Source: Bacillota bacterium (lineage in GTDB: Bacteria; Bacillota; Clostridia; Acetivibrionales; DSM-1351). From it: a stretch of DNA of 63,220 nt. The first letter of the stretch is position 1; each line of letters begins with the position of its first letter. Below are positions 50,957-60,211 of this stretch, piece after piece. Made by a program: the position numbers and the translations under genes. Below the pieces are notes generated by a model. The model did not search any database and had not been told where the DNA came from. It worked only from the letters and a program-made list of their open reading frames with translations. The stretch lies in the NCBI GenBank assembly GCA_023443515.1, contig JAEZUC010000082.1:1-63220 (forward strand), given 5' to 3'.

Positions 50957-53104
50957 ATGGTGGTACATCAAAAAACTAAAGGTGCAATAACGGTATTTTT
51001 ATGCATAGTTTTGTCTGCTATATTTCTGGTTATTGGAACGTTTACTGACGGAGCCAGACTCAGGCTTGCTCATTCTCATGTGCAACGGGCAAATAAATCT
51101 GCCATTTCCTCAGTACTTGCAAATTATAATAATGAATTAAAGGATGAGTATGGTCTGTTTGGAGTTTATATGGATGAGGACACAATACAGGAAACCTTTG
51201 AAGATTATTTTTGTAAAAACCTTGGAATTGTTGGTGAAGGAAAATCTATGTACGATTTTAGTATAGAGGATATTAAACTCCACAATCCGTACAGTCTTGA
51301 AAATAAAGATGTATTTGAAAACCAAATAATGGAGTTCATGAAGTACAGGGCACCGTATGAACTGGCGACTGAACTTATTGAGAAGGTAAAAGGAATCAGG
51401 AACATTTCAAAAGGCTCAGATATATACAGTCGGAAAATACAGACAGACAGGCAGGCAGCAGAAATAGGAGAAATACAGCTTTTACTGGAAGATAAAACAA
51501 AAAGAATAAATGCATCAAATCTTCCGGTTCGATTATCTGAACTTAAAGATAATTTGAAAAATCAAAATGAAGTTCTTGAAGAAAAGAAAACCAGCATACA
51601 AAATCTCGAAACCGATTTTAACAATGAAACTGATATAAAGAAAAAACAGGATATTGGAAGATTACTTGAAAATATGCAGAAGGAAATCCAAGGCATAATT
51701 AATTCAAAAAATAGTATAAAGAACAGTATTCTTGAGAGGGTAAATGAATTCAAATCACTAAATTCCGGGGCTGTATCTGAAGTCGAGGCTATAGCGGATA
51801 AGAAAAAAGTACTCTTAGACAGAATTAATGGTGAAATAGAACAGCTGGAAGAAAATTCTGAAGGAGCCCATGAGCTTGAGAGCTCCTATAAAAAAAGCAT
51901 GGATAAGATGAAAAGTATGGTAGGACAAGACAATTCAGAGACGTTGCTGGGCACCCTCAATAAGAATATTGAAAATTGTGACAAAATACTAAACTCTGCG
52001 GATACAGAAGAAGACCTTCTAAATTCACTGGATAAATACTCAACTACCGCAATTACAAAGTATTCTTTTAGTAAAACAAAGCCATCCCCTTCAAATGATA
52101 AGGACAACAGGAAAGCAGCCTCAGAGGCGCTAAGGGATGCGTTTGAAACAGACGGAGATTTTAAAAAAATACCGCAGGATCAACTGAAGTATCTGCCATC
52201 CCAAAAGTCAGGTTTCAAAGAGGAAGAAGAAGCTAGAACATGGGATAGCATGGATTTTGAAGATGAAAGCTGTGCTGTAGATAATTTTAATTATATTGCA
52301 GATAAAGAAAATGTTCTGAGCGATATAGTTAATAAAATAACTGAAGAGCTTTACATGAATGAATACATAATGGGAACCTTTAAGCATGGAGTACCCATTT
52401 TGAAAGGTCAGACGGAGAAGGATGCCTATAATCTAAGATCAGAAGATAAATTAAAAAGAACATCGTTTTTCACAAACTTTGAGGTGGAATACATAATAAA
52501 CGGTCATAGAGATGAAGCAGTAAATTCGATGCTGACAAAATCAGAAATAATGGCAGTAAGACTCATTGCCAATGTACTTAACATATATGCAGATAGTTCA
52601 AAAACCGCCAGAGCAACAAGTCTTGCTGCCGCATTAAGCGCCTGGTGTGCAGGTCTGTCAACTCCACTGATTCAAACAATGCTGATTTTCTCCTGGGCTA
52701 CTTTTGAGTCCCTGTATGACATTAACATACTTTATAAAGGAGAAAAAGTCCCACTGTTCAAGACCAATGACCAGTGGATGACCGATATTTCGGGAGCAGT
52801 AGCAAAAAAAGAAGCTAATAAAGCAGATAATGATGCCTTATGCCTTAGTTATCAGGATTACTTAAAGATATTTCTTGTGACTATGAATAAAGACAAAAAA
52901 CTTAACAGGATACAGGACCTTGTACAGCTAAACAAAGGGGTTGAAAGCTCCGGATTTCTTCTGGAGGATTGCAGGGTATTTTTAAAAGCTGATACAGAGG
53001 TTTCCATAAAAAATCTCTTTGTCTCAATCCCTATGTTTACTGCTGATTCCAGAAAAAACATCAGTCGCTCATATATTAATGAAAGTATGTACCTTGGGTA
53101 TTAA
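50957..53104 (+). CDS. DUF5702 (TadG-like) large pseudopilin-like protein
   Basis: The 715-residue protein starts with HQKTKGAITVFLCIVLSAIFLVIG: a class III-type leader (Gly9) and N-terminal helix, but with Phe14 in place of Glu at +5. The rest is a large extracytoplasmic region with a predicted coiled coil (about residues 150-330, Glu/Lys/Asn rich) and a C-terminal helical part. The opening motif DGARLRLAHSHVQRANKSAISSVLANY (cut here) is typical of DUF5702/TadG-like proteins. Missing Glu+5 is a hallmark of tip pseudopilins such as GspK in type II secretion, so a tip role is a plausible inference. AGGAG precedes the ATG. Confidence 0.78.
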   Translation: MVVHQKTKGAITVFLCIVLSAIFLVIGTFTDGARLRLAHSHVQRANKSAISSVLANYNNELKDEYGLFGVYMDEDTIQETFEDYFCKNLGIVGEGKSMYDFSIEDIKLHNPYSLENKDVFENQIMEFMKYRAPYELATELIEKVKGIRNISKGSDIYSRKIQTDRQAAEIGEIQLLLEDKTKRINASNLPVRLSELKDNLKNQNEVLEEKKTSIQNLETDFNNETDIKKKQDIGRLLENMQKEIQGIINSKNSIKNSILERVNEFKSLNSGAVSEVEAIADKKKVLLDRINGEIEQLEENSEGAHELESSYKKSMDKMKSMVGQDNSETLLGTLNKNIENCDKILNSADTEEDLLNSLDKYSTTAITKYSFSKTKPSPSNDKDNRKAASEALRDAFETDGDFKKIPQDQLKYLPSQKSGFKEEEEARTWDSMDFEDESCAVDNFNYIADKENVLSDIVNKITEELYMNEYIMGTFKHGVPILKGQTEKDAYNLRSEDKLKRTSFFTNFEVEYIINGHRDEAVNSMLTKSEIMAVRLIANVLNIYADSSKTARATSLAAALSAWCAGLSTPLIQTMLIFSWATFESLYDINILYKGEKVPLFKTNDQWMTDISGAVAKKEANKADNDALCLSYQDYLKIFLVTMNKDKKLNRIQDLVQLNKGVESSGFLLEDCRVFLKADTEVSIKNLFVSIPMFTADSRKNISRSYINESMYLGY

Positions 53105-53117
53105 AGGGGGGCTTTGT

Positions 53118-54185
53118 CTGAAGCGGAAGGGAGTATTGAATAGAGGATCTATTACAGTGGAAGCCGCAATATGTTTACCATTCTTTATAATTGCTGTAAT
53201 TTCATTTGTTTTTTTACTAAAGGTATATTTTGCTCATGAGATAATTCAGCATGCTATAACAGGAGCATCCAACGAAATGAGTGTATACAGTCTTATGTAC
53301 TATAGTACAAATGCAGAGGAGCTGGTAGGGGGATTAGAAGAATTTTGTAATTCCGATAAAGTAAGCAATACACTTGAAAATACAGGGATTTTGCCGTATA
53401 TCCGGGAATTTGGAAAGGATGCAACGGATTACGTCCGGGCACAGGCTGTATTGGTTCCGATGACAAGAATACTTGTAAGAGAACACCTTGGTACTTCATC
53501 AGATAAAGCAGAAATCAGACTGAAAAATTTAAACATTACAGACGGATTTGAGGGAATTGACTTTACCCGCAGCAGAATGCTTGCTGACGGTAAGAGTATA
53601 GATATTGTTGCAGAATATAAGCTGGAATTTCCGTTTCTAACGCAATTGTTGCCCGGGATCAAAATAACTCAGACCGCATCTGCGTGTGTTTGGGCAGGAG
53701 AAGAGGGTGTAAGTTCATTAGGCGACAGTGAAGAAAATAAAGAAAATGAACAAAGCGTATGGAATTTGGAGAATATAAAGAGGGGTAGGGAAATACGCAG
53801 ACTTCAGGGAGCAAACCTGCCCTTCAATTTTCCCGTAATTTCAAAATATGAAGATGGAACTGCTTCCAGCATTAAAAGCCTTAATCTTGATGAAACATAT
53901 TATCAGAACACTGCTAATCTTCAAAACAAGTTAAAGGGGTATATCAAAAAACTTTCGGCGTTCAATGGTGGAAAAAGCGGTGCAGTCACAATAGACGGAG
54001 GCCAAATTTTAAAGAAGGAGCTGATATTGGTGGTACCTGAAACAGATATTTCTCCTGCTCAGTTGCAAACCCTTAATAAATGTATAGATATTGCCAGAGA
54101 ACAAGGTATAAATCTAAAAATTGTACAGGCTTATGGTAAACAAAATAAAGAAAAAAATGGAGTGGACAATGGAAAAAGTAATTGA
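53118..54185 (+). CDS. Second TadE/TadF-like pseudopilin
   Basis: About 355 residues. The mature start is GSITVEAA with Glu at +5 after Gly (residue 10 in this reading), followed by a hydrophobic helix of 25 residues. A longer extracytoplasmic domain follows, with a probable linker (EENKENEQS). Start is uncertain: a CTG at 53118 has AAAGGGGGG at ideal distance; a TTG at 53136 is the nearest ordinary start but has only two bases after its ribosome site. Upstream ATGs would overlap the DUF5702 gene. It overlaps the next gene by 17 bases. Confidence 0.75.
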   Translation: MKRKGVLNRGSITVEAAICLPFFIIAVISFVFLLKVYFAHEIIQHAITGASNEMSVYSLMYYSTNAEELVGGLEEFCNSDKVSNTLENTGILPYIREFGKDATDYVRAQAVLVPMTRILVREHLGTSSDKAEIRLKNLNITDGFEGIDFTRSRMLADGKSIDIVAEYKLEFPFLTQLLPGIKITQTASACVWAGEEGVSSLGDSEENKENEQSVWNLENIKRGREIRRLQGANLPFNFPVISKYEDGTASSIKSLNLDETYYQNTANLQNKLKGYIKKLSAFNGGKSGAVTIDGGQILKKELILVVPETDISPAQLQTLNKCIDIAREQGINLKIVQAYGKQNKEKNGVDNGKSN

Positions 54186-54723
54186 GACCGGAAATACAAA
54201 ATTAAGAAAATTAACAGCAGCTATAGTTTGTATAGTAATTTGGACAGCAGGGACTATTGTAACAGTCAATTTTTTTAATATATCTAAGCAATCAATTGCT
54301 ATAGAGGTATTATTGGTTGTTCAGCTTCTAGCGGCACTGTGGGATATAAAAAGTATGACAATTCCCTTGAAAATCACTGTTCCGTCAATATTTGCGGGAT
54401 TGGCTATTATGTCTTCGACAGGGAAAATTCTAGAGGGAACGGCAACCGCAATTGCTTCATTTATACTTATGAAGCTCCTGTCTATAATATCACGGAATCA
54501 GGTAGGAGGTGGCGATATTGCAATCATGACTGTAACGGGGCTTTATACCGGAATAAGTACTTTGATTTCCATACTGTTTACCTCTGTAACTATAGCGGGG
54601 CTGTTCTCTGTTGCTTTTATTGTAAGCGGAAAGGCAAATAAGAAAACAGAGATACCTTTTGCTCCGTTTATACTTGCCGCAACAGTGTTGTTGGTTTTAA
54701 TCGGTTATGTACAGTATTTATAA
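54169..54723 (+). CDS. A24-family prepilin peptidase (TadV/CpaA type), first copy
   Basis: The 184-residue membrane aspartyl peptidase has about five TM helices and the two catalytic aspartates: Asp59 in ALWDIKSMTIP and Asp116 in GGGDI (GxGD motif). It is expected to remove the class III leaders of the Flp and TadE-like proteins. It lacks the N-methylase domain of PilD, as usual for TadV. The ATG at 54169 has GGAG six bases upstream; earlier ATGs lie deeper within the previous gene. Confidence 0.83.
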   Translation: MEKVIETGNTKLRKLTAAIVCIVIWTAGTIVTVNFFNISKQSIAIEVLLVVQLLAALWDIKSMTIPLKITVPSIFAGLAIMSSTGKILEGTATAIASFILMKLLSIISRNQVGGGDIAIMTVTGLYTGISTLISILFTSVTIAGLFSVAFIVSGKANKKTEIPFAPFILAATVLLVLIGYVQYL

Positions 54724-54747
54724 ATAAAAACTTCGGGGTGATGTAAA

Positions 54748-56109
54748 TTGAACCAAATGCAAGAACAAAATTATGACATTAATTATGAGAATGATTCTAC
54801 TTCAAATTATCTGGTTTTAAGGCCTAAAAAGGAAAGGAAATTAATAGAATATCAAATTCAAATGCTACTGAATAACAGGATATACGGGCTTCTTGACTTA
54901 CATATAAATACAGTTGGGAACCAGGTGAATTGTTTTTATGATATAACTTCAAAATGTACTCTTACCGGCATAATGAGCCGTAAAAAGTACAATCGCTGCG
55001 AATTTTTGGTAACAATGCTAATGATAACAAAAATTATAATAGGAATTAAGGATTATTTATTAAATGACAGTAACATACTTTTGGATGAAAATAATATTTA
55101 TGTAGACCCGGAAACAATGAATTTATTTTTTGTATATTTACCTTTCCAAAACAACTCAAACGACATTAAAACGTTTTTACTCAATATAATTATAAAACTA
55201 GCCAAGTTTCAAGAAGAGGACTGCGATAACTATATACAGAAAATTCTGGAGAACATTAAAAGTGAAATGTTTAACCTCAGCTGTTTGAAAGAACTATTGG
55301 AAAACCTGTTAGGACAGGATATAAAAAGGGATACATCCAATGAATGCACTAATACTTCTGATAAGCCGGAACCTGAAAAGCTAAAAGCTCCGATTAAAAG
55401 GGGAGAGGTAAAAATACCAAACTTACCGATAAAAGAATGCTCCAAAACATTCAGTAAAATCAGCCTCACTCAAGTTATTCTTCAACCTGTTCTTTTAATA
55501 ATGCTTATTACTATTTTATTAAGTAAATTCGTCCAAATGTCAGAAAACCCAAAAACTACCGGAATCATATTATCATTAATTTTCATTGGGATAGATATAC
55601 TTACAATAAGAATTTTAAATGAAAAGAAAACTGATAGTCCCCAAAGCTATAAACCACTAAAATACATTACAGAAAAAATGAAGGAAAACAATATTATACC
55701 TGATAAAGAGCCAAATACACATATGGATAATAAAAAACCTGAAGAGATTCATACGGAAAAAGCTAACAGCCGTGGTGGTGAAACGGTTATTCTTAAGGAA
55801 AGCCAGCCTAAAGACACGCCATATCTACAAGCAAGTGAGGGCGAGGAAATTATAAAAGTTGATAAAAAGAGCATTTTAGTAGGCAGAATGGGAAATTTTG
55901 TAGATTATATTATAGACAATAATGCGGTAGGAAAGGTTCATGCAGAAATTTCACACGAAGAGGATTCATATTTTATTATGGACTGTAGTTCGAAAAATGG
56001 GACTTACCTGAATGACGACAGGCTAAAGCCTAATACTAAAATAAAAATTAACAATAAGGATGTTATTCGATTTGCAAACAAAGAGTTTATTTTTACGTTT
56101 CCGTCATAA
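54748..56109 (+). CDS. DUF6382/FHA-domain membrane protein
   Basis: The 453-residue protein has a cytoplasmic N-terminal region of about 190 residues (pattern of DUF6382), two TM helices near residues 235-258 and 268-288, a hydrophilic linker, and a C-terminal FHA domain (about residues 370-452). The FHA domain has GRMGNFVDYIIDNNAVGKVHAEI and SSKNGTYLNDDRL, the pThr-binding pattern (Arg, Ser/His, Asn). It suggests that a Ser/Thr kinase controls the pilus machine. TTG start with GGGGTG upstream. It sits between the two prepilin peptidase genes. Confidence 0.82.
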   Translation: MNQMQEQNYDINYENDSTSNYLVLRPKKERKLIEYQIQMLLNNRIYGLLDLHINTVGNQVNCFYDITSKCTLTGIMSRKKYNRCEFLVTMLMITKIIIGIKDYLLNDSNILLDENNIYVDPETMNLFFVYLPFQNNSNDIKTFLLNIIIKLAKFQEEDCDNYIQKILENIKSEMFNLSCLKELLENLLGQDIKRDTSNECTNTSDKPEPEKLKAPIKRGEVKIPNLPIKECSKTFSKISLTQVILQPVLLIMLITILLSKFVQMSENPKTTGIILSLIFIGIDILTIRILNEKKTDSPQSYKPLKYITEKMKENNIIPDKEPNTHMDNKKPEEIHTEKANSRGGETVILKESQPKDTPYLQASEGEEIIKVDKKSILVGRMGNFVDYIIDNNAVGKVHAEISHEEDSYFIMDCSSKNGTYLNDDRLKPNTKIKINNKDVIRFANKEFIFTFPS

Positions 56110-56136
56110 AATAATATTAAAGTAAAGGGTATTTAC

Positions 56137-56643
56137 ATGATTAAGTACATAATTATACTTATAATTCTATTACTCTGCGTAGTAAGTGATTTAACAACAT
56201 CAAAAATCAGAAATATATATACAGTATCAGCTATTTTTGGCGGAATTGCCATTAATACATATCTTTCAGGTATACAAGGTTTCAAGGAAAGTACAAAGGG
56301 TGTTATACTTCCCATATTGATATTGGGGATATTCTTTTGTGCAAGACTGATAGGAGCCGGGGATATAAAGCTTTTCTCAAGTATTGGGGCTATTTTTGAC
56401 ATGGACTTTGTAGTTATGGCAATAGCGTATTCTTTTCTGATATGCGGTTTATATTCGTTAGTAAAAGTATGCATACAAAGGAAGTTGGTAGGCATATTTG
56501 TTTCATTTATAAAGGAAATAAAACTATGCTATATGACACAGAGTTTTTCAGTTTTTGAAAATAAAACAACCCGTACATTTGTCAGGATGTCTCCTGCAAT
56601 TGCGACGGGTTGTATGCTTCAGGTAATATCAACTCTCCAGTAA
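56137..56643 (+). CDS. A24-family prepilin peptidase, second copy
   Basis: The 168-residue membrane protein has about six hydrophobic segments and both catalytic aspartates: Asp18 in VVSDLTTSKIRN and Asp76 in GAGDIK. It is only distantly similar to the copy upstream, so the two are not a recent duplication. Different pilin substrates or a division of labour (Flp versus TadE-like/DUF5702) may explain two. It is the last gene of the operon and its 3' end overlaps the convergent patatin-like gene by 15 bases. Confidence 0.85.
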   Translation: MIKYIIILIILLLCVVSDLTTSKIRNIYTVSAIFGGIAINTYLSGIQGFKESTKGVILPILILGIFFCARLIGAGDIKLFSSIGAIFDMDFVVMAIAYSFLICGLYSLVKVCIQRKLVGIFVSFIKEIKLCYMTQSFSVFENKTTRTFVRMSPAIATGCMLQVISTLQ

Positions 56644-57504
56644 AGAAATATTAGAACAATCCTTACAAAGGCGGGTTATGTCAGAAAATTTTTCTTCCGT
56701 ATCCTTATACCCTTGGGTATAGAGTTTTTTTAGATTTTCAGGATTCCTTTCGAATCTTGAGATTTCAACAGGCTTTTTGGGCCTGATGATAACTGCTTTA
56801 TTTTCTTGTTCAAGTTTTTCGCACAACCTTACACTTTCATTATAGTGTATGTGCCTGTTTTTAATAGCCTCTGCCAGATTGGGATATTTTTTCAGTTTCA
56901 TTTTGCATAGAGGATACAGATTGTTTGGCTTTTTTTCATATCCCTGATGCCTAGTAAGAATAATAACCTGCTTTTCAAATCCGCTATTGACAGAGTAGTG
57001 AACAGGAATTGAGTCAGAAGGTCCTCCGTCAACCAGCTTTCTTCCTGCAGCTTCAACAATGGGAGAAACCAGAGGAATCGAGCTTGAAGCTCTTACGTAA
57101 ATATCATCAACTTTCATATTTTTAACGGGAGCATAATAACTCTTACCTGTTTCACAGTCGGTAGACACAACTGTCAGCCTGCAGTCGGAGCTTTTAAATT
57201 TATCATAATCAAAAGGAATAAGCTTATTGGGAATATCGTCAAAAAGAAAATCCATGTTAAAAACAGATCCCCTTGTAAAAAGTCCCATAATACTGATATA
57301 ACGATTATCATTGCAATATCCTGCATTAATCTCTAGATTCCGACCGCGCTGGCCCGCAATGTAGGAAACAGAATTGCAGGCTCCTGCTGATACTCCTATG
57401 ATGTCCTTAAAAAACATTTTATGGTCAAGAAAGCAGTCCAAAACACCTGCTGTATACAACCCGCGCATACCACCGCCTTCAAGGATTAAATTTACTCTAG
57501 CCAT
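56629..57504 (-). CDS. Patatin-like phospholipase family protein
   Basis: The 291-residue protein has the patatin oxyanion loop GGGMRG (residues 10-15), the nucleophile Ser39 in GVSAGA, and the dyad Asp in VDGGPSDSIP near residue 168, so it is probably an active lipid acyl hydrolase or esterase. The C-terminal part matches the DUF6363-type extension of YjjU/RssA-like bacterial patatins. No signal peptide; cytoplasmic. GGAGTG precedes the ATG. Convergent with the tad operon and not part of it. Confidence 0.85.
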   Translation of the reverse strand: MARVNLILEGGGMRGLYTAGVLDCFLDHKMFFKDIIGVSAGACNSVSYIAGQRGRNLEINAGYCNDNRYISIMGLFTRGSVFNMDFLFDDIPNKLIPFDYDKFKSSDCRLTVVSTDCETGKSYYAPVKNMKVDDIYVRASSSIPLVSPIVEAAGRKLVDGGPSDSIPVHYSVNSGFEKQVIILTRHQGYEKKPNNLYPLCKMKLKKYPNLAEAIKNRHIHYNESVRLCEKLEQENKAVIIRPKKPVEISRFERNPENLKKLYTQGYKDTEEKFSDITRLCKDCSNISLLES

Positions 57505-57683
57505 TATTTCATTACACTCCTTATATTTCCATGCTGTTTTAAAGAATTATATCTCTTTTCCCGGATTCATTCAATCCAACAATTTTTAACTCCTCCCAAA
57601 TGTACTTTAAAAATTGTAACTAATATAATAAAATTTAATAGAAGTATACAAGATTATAAGAATTTTATTGGAGGTTTAAAAGT

Positions 57684-58100
57684 ATGAAATCTTTCAGAAA
57701 AGAGTTGTTTTTTAACATACCTCGCAGAAGAGCTTACAAAAATATAACTCAGCAGGTTCAGCAATGTATTGACGAAAGTGGCATTAAAGAAGGTATGGTT
57801 TTAGTTAACGCTATGAATATAACTGCAAGCGTATTTATCAACGATGATGAAGACGGGCTTCATGCGGATTTCGAAAAATGGCTGGAAAGACTGGCGCCTG
57901 AAAAACCCTATAGTCAATACAATCATAACGGTTATGAGGACAATGCCGATGCACATTTAAAGAGACAGATAATGGGGAGGGAGGCGGTAATAGCAATTAC
58001 TAACGGCAAGTTGGATTTTGGAACCTGGGAACAGATTTTTTATGGTGAATATGATGGTAAGAGAGAAAAAAGGGTACTTGTAAAAATTATCGGGGAATAA
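57684..58100 (+). CDS. YjbQ family protein (UPF0047)
   Basis: The 138-residue small beta protein has the family pattern: FVNI-like opening (FFNIPRRRAYKNIT), AMNITASVFINDDEDGLHADFEKWLERLAP, HNGYEDNADAHLKRQIMGREAVIAI and the TWEQIFYGEYDGKREKRVLVKIIG ending (cut here into parts). Homologues have weak thiamine-phosphate synthase activity, but the physiological function is uncertain. Conserved Asp, His and Glu suggest metal binding. GGAGG precedes the ATG. It is followed by an unrecognised gene in the same direction. Confidence 0.85.
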   Translation: MKSFRKELFFNIPRRRAYKNITQQVQQCIDESGIKEGMVLVNAMNITASVFINDDEDGLHADFEKWLERLAPEKPYSQYNHNGYEDNADAHLKRQIMGREAVIAITNGKLDFGTWEQIFYGEYDGKREKRVLVKIIGE

Positions 58101-58154
58101 AAATCCTTTGAATGGGACATTTTTAATATATGTTTAATTCAAAGAGGTAAATAA

Positions 58155-58880
58155 ATGCTGAATCAGGAAATTAAAGAACTGCTTACACAATTCGGATTTG
58201 AGAAGGAAATGCAGGAGTTGGAAGGCTACTGTTCCGGTTACTCATCCAGATTCATTCACAAGATGTATCCAATGCCTGAAAATACAAAGAACATGTTAGG
58301 TAAAAATAGCATGCACTATATTCAGATGGCTTTGTGTCGGTCGAAATTACTGACGGATGGTGTAATAACCGCTCTTAATGCAAGAAATGGGTTGTTGGCA
58401 ATGCTTTCTGCCAGGGCCCATTTAGAGGTAACAGGAGCTTTGGCCTTTTTTCTGAAAAAGTTAAAAAATTACTATGGTGGTACAATAACTTTTCAAATAC
58501 TCAATGAAGCACTTCATAGATTGATTCTGGGTACAAAAACACAGGAATTATCCCAAAATGCTCCTGCACCTGTAAATGTAATGACCCTGATTGAAGCTGC
58601 CGACGAGTATCTGAGTAAAACAAGAAATAGTAATATAAAGGAATTCATGGAGAATTACAATTACCTGTCAGAATACTGTCATCCCGATTTTTTCGGTATA
58701 ACTATGCAAAGCAGAATTAATAATACCGGAATCACAACATACAGTTTTTTTCTCAATCTTAAGGAACAGGATTTGACCTTTATAAGTAGCCTTTTGTCAA
58801 GCTTATCAACGTTCTTTTTCCTATATGACAGTATTCTTGGACTACTGAGAGAAAATGAAAGACTTCCTGAATATGAATGA
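58155..58880 (+). CDS. Unrecognised helical protein, 241 residues
   Basis: I do not recognise a firm family. The protein is mostly alpha-helical, without a signal peptide or convincing TM helix. Two segments, LSARAHLEVTGALAFFLKK (about residue 95) and YNYLSEYCHPDFFG (about 170), resemble the RxxxE ... YxxLSxxxHP pattern of DUF5677/HEPN-like proteins, but the canonical HEPN RNase motif RxxxxH is not visible. AAGAGGTAAATA precedes the ATG. It lies 54 bases after yjbQ and may share its transcript. The 88 bases downstream show no clear terminator. Confidence 0.6.
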   Translation: MLNQEIKELLTQFGFEKEMQELEGYCSGYSSRFIHKMYPMPENTKNMLGKNSMHYIQMALCRSKLLTDGVITALNARNGLLAMLSARAHLEVTGALAFFLKKLKNYYGGTITFQILNEALHRLILGTKTQELSQNAPAPVNVMTLIEAADEYLSKTRNSNIKEFMENYNYLSEYCHPDFFGITMQSRINNTGITTYSFFLNLKEQDLTFISSLLSSLSTFFFLYDSILGLLRENERLPEYE

Positions 58881-58968
58881 TAATCATTTAAAAAGTTAGG
58901 GTTATTTCCTTCAAGAGAGTTTAATTAGAATTAATTGTACCTTAATAGAAGCCGGGTGAAAAGACTGA

Positions 58969-60189
58969 TTAATTTATACCGGTAATATGAACAAAATATG
59001 TTTTATAAGCATTATTTGTCCACGGTGTAAACCATGAATCCTCCGTATGTTCCGCTATTACAGGCTCGTACCTGGATTTAGAACTATTGTAAATCATGCC
59101 TACAATAACCGCGGCATGTGTTATGGCAGATTTATTTTTCCAATGATATTGTATCAGATCACCTGGAAGTACATACTCTCCTATAGAAGAGTCATATTGA
59201 TCGTCTCCGCTAATTACTTTCTGACTGGCTTTAGGACCGAATTCATGATTCTTATAATTTCCCAATAGGATGTTGTTAAGGCCTCTGGAGGTACTCCAGG
59301 TCCATGAGTATGTATCGTGAGAGGTTGCAAGAGTTCCTTTTTTATCATAATACCATTGAAAGTCTCCGGATTTGTCATTGGCAGCACCCCCGGCCCTTAA
59401 ACATTGTGAAACAAAATTAGTGCAGTCTCCTCCTTTCCATTTTTCATCTCCGAAATTCAGGTATTCCTTTGAGTAGTTATTCCAGTGAGTGTATGCCCAG
59501 TTGTAAACTTCATCTCTGTTATATTCAGTGCTAATACGTGACTTGCAAATGAATGCTGTTTTCCATCTAAATGAAACAGGTAATAATTCGGAAGGTATGC
59601 CATTTTTTGCCCTGCTCAATACTCTTTCTGCTTCGGCTTTTAGCGTACGCACCTGTTCCTCCAAGTCGGAATAGCTTTCTCTGGTTGCTTCATCGGAATT
59701 ACCTTTTTTGGTTTGAAACTTATCCTGAGTGATTTTCCAAACACCGTTGTCAATTGATAATGTTAATAAATGTACTTCTGATTTTATGCCCTTTATGGGG
59801 TCACCGGAAGGATTTGCAGCATTCCAAAAAATATCTGCTGTCAAGGTAGCCTTAATGTGTGCAGAATTTTCATCAAAAGATACCTCATTTATTGCCACCT
59901 CGGGATTTACCTTTTCTATTATGTAATCGTTGGAGGCATAAGAAATTATATAATCTTCTAATATATGTTTCTTTATAAATAACAGGTTCTTTTGAGAGGT
60001 TTGGGATGTTTTTGAGAAATACATATCTAAAGTATCAACCTTATGCGAAACGGCAGATTGAATTTTGGCACAAAGAAACTCTCTGGTTACTTGCTCTGCA
60101 GGACGTGTATCTATAGGTTTTGCTTCAATACTGCAAAAGCATGAAAGGATGATACATAAAAAGATAGTACTTATTACTTTTTTTTTCAT
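58969..60189 (-). CDS. Secreted amidase-domain protein in the ger operon
   Basis: The 406-residue protein has a signal peptide (MKKKVISTIFLCIILSCFC), a helical/beta N-terminal region to about residue 200, and a C-terminal putative amidase (Amidase_6) domain: YNWAYTHWNNY, GGDCTNFVSQCLRAGG (catalytic Cys) and AITHAAVIVGM (His). This papain-like fold suggests peptide or murein hydrolysis outside the membrane. A ger operon position may link it to cortex or coat processing during germination. A Cys in the signal region is not a convincing lipobox. Last gene of the operon. Confidence 0.8.
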   Translation of the reverse strand: MKKKVISTIFLCIILSCFCSIEAKPIDTRPAEQVTREFLCAKIQSAVSHKVDTLDMYFSKTSQTSQKNLLFIKKHILEDYIISYASNDYIIEKVNPEVAINEVSFDENSAHIKATLTADIFWNAANPSGDPIKGIKSEVHLLTLSIDNGVWKITQDKFQTKKGNSDEATRESYSDLEEQVRTLKAEAERVLSRAKNGIPSELLPVSFRWKTAFICKSRISTEYNRDEVYNWAYTHWNNYSKEYLNFGDEKWKGGDCTNFVSQCLRAGGAANDKSGDFQWYYDKKGTLATSHDTYSWTWSTSRGLNNILLGNYKNHEFGPKASQKVISGDDQYDSSIGEYVLPGDLIQYHWKNKSAITHAAVIVGMIYNSSKSRYEPVIAEHTEDSWFTPWTNNAYKTYFVHITGIN

Positions 60190-60211
60190 AAAATACTCCA
60201 GTTTAAAATAT

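Noticed and set aside
53019..53117. Upstream start of the second TadE-like gene
   Set aside because: It would overlap the DUF5702 gene by 86 bases and move the class III leader inside the protein.
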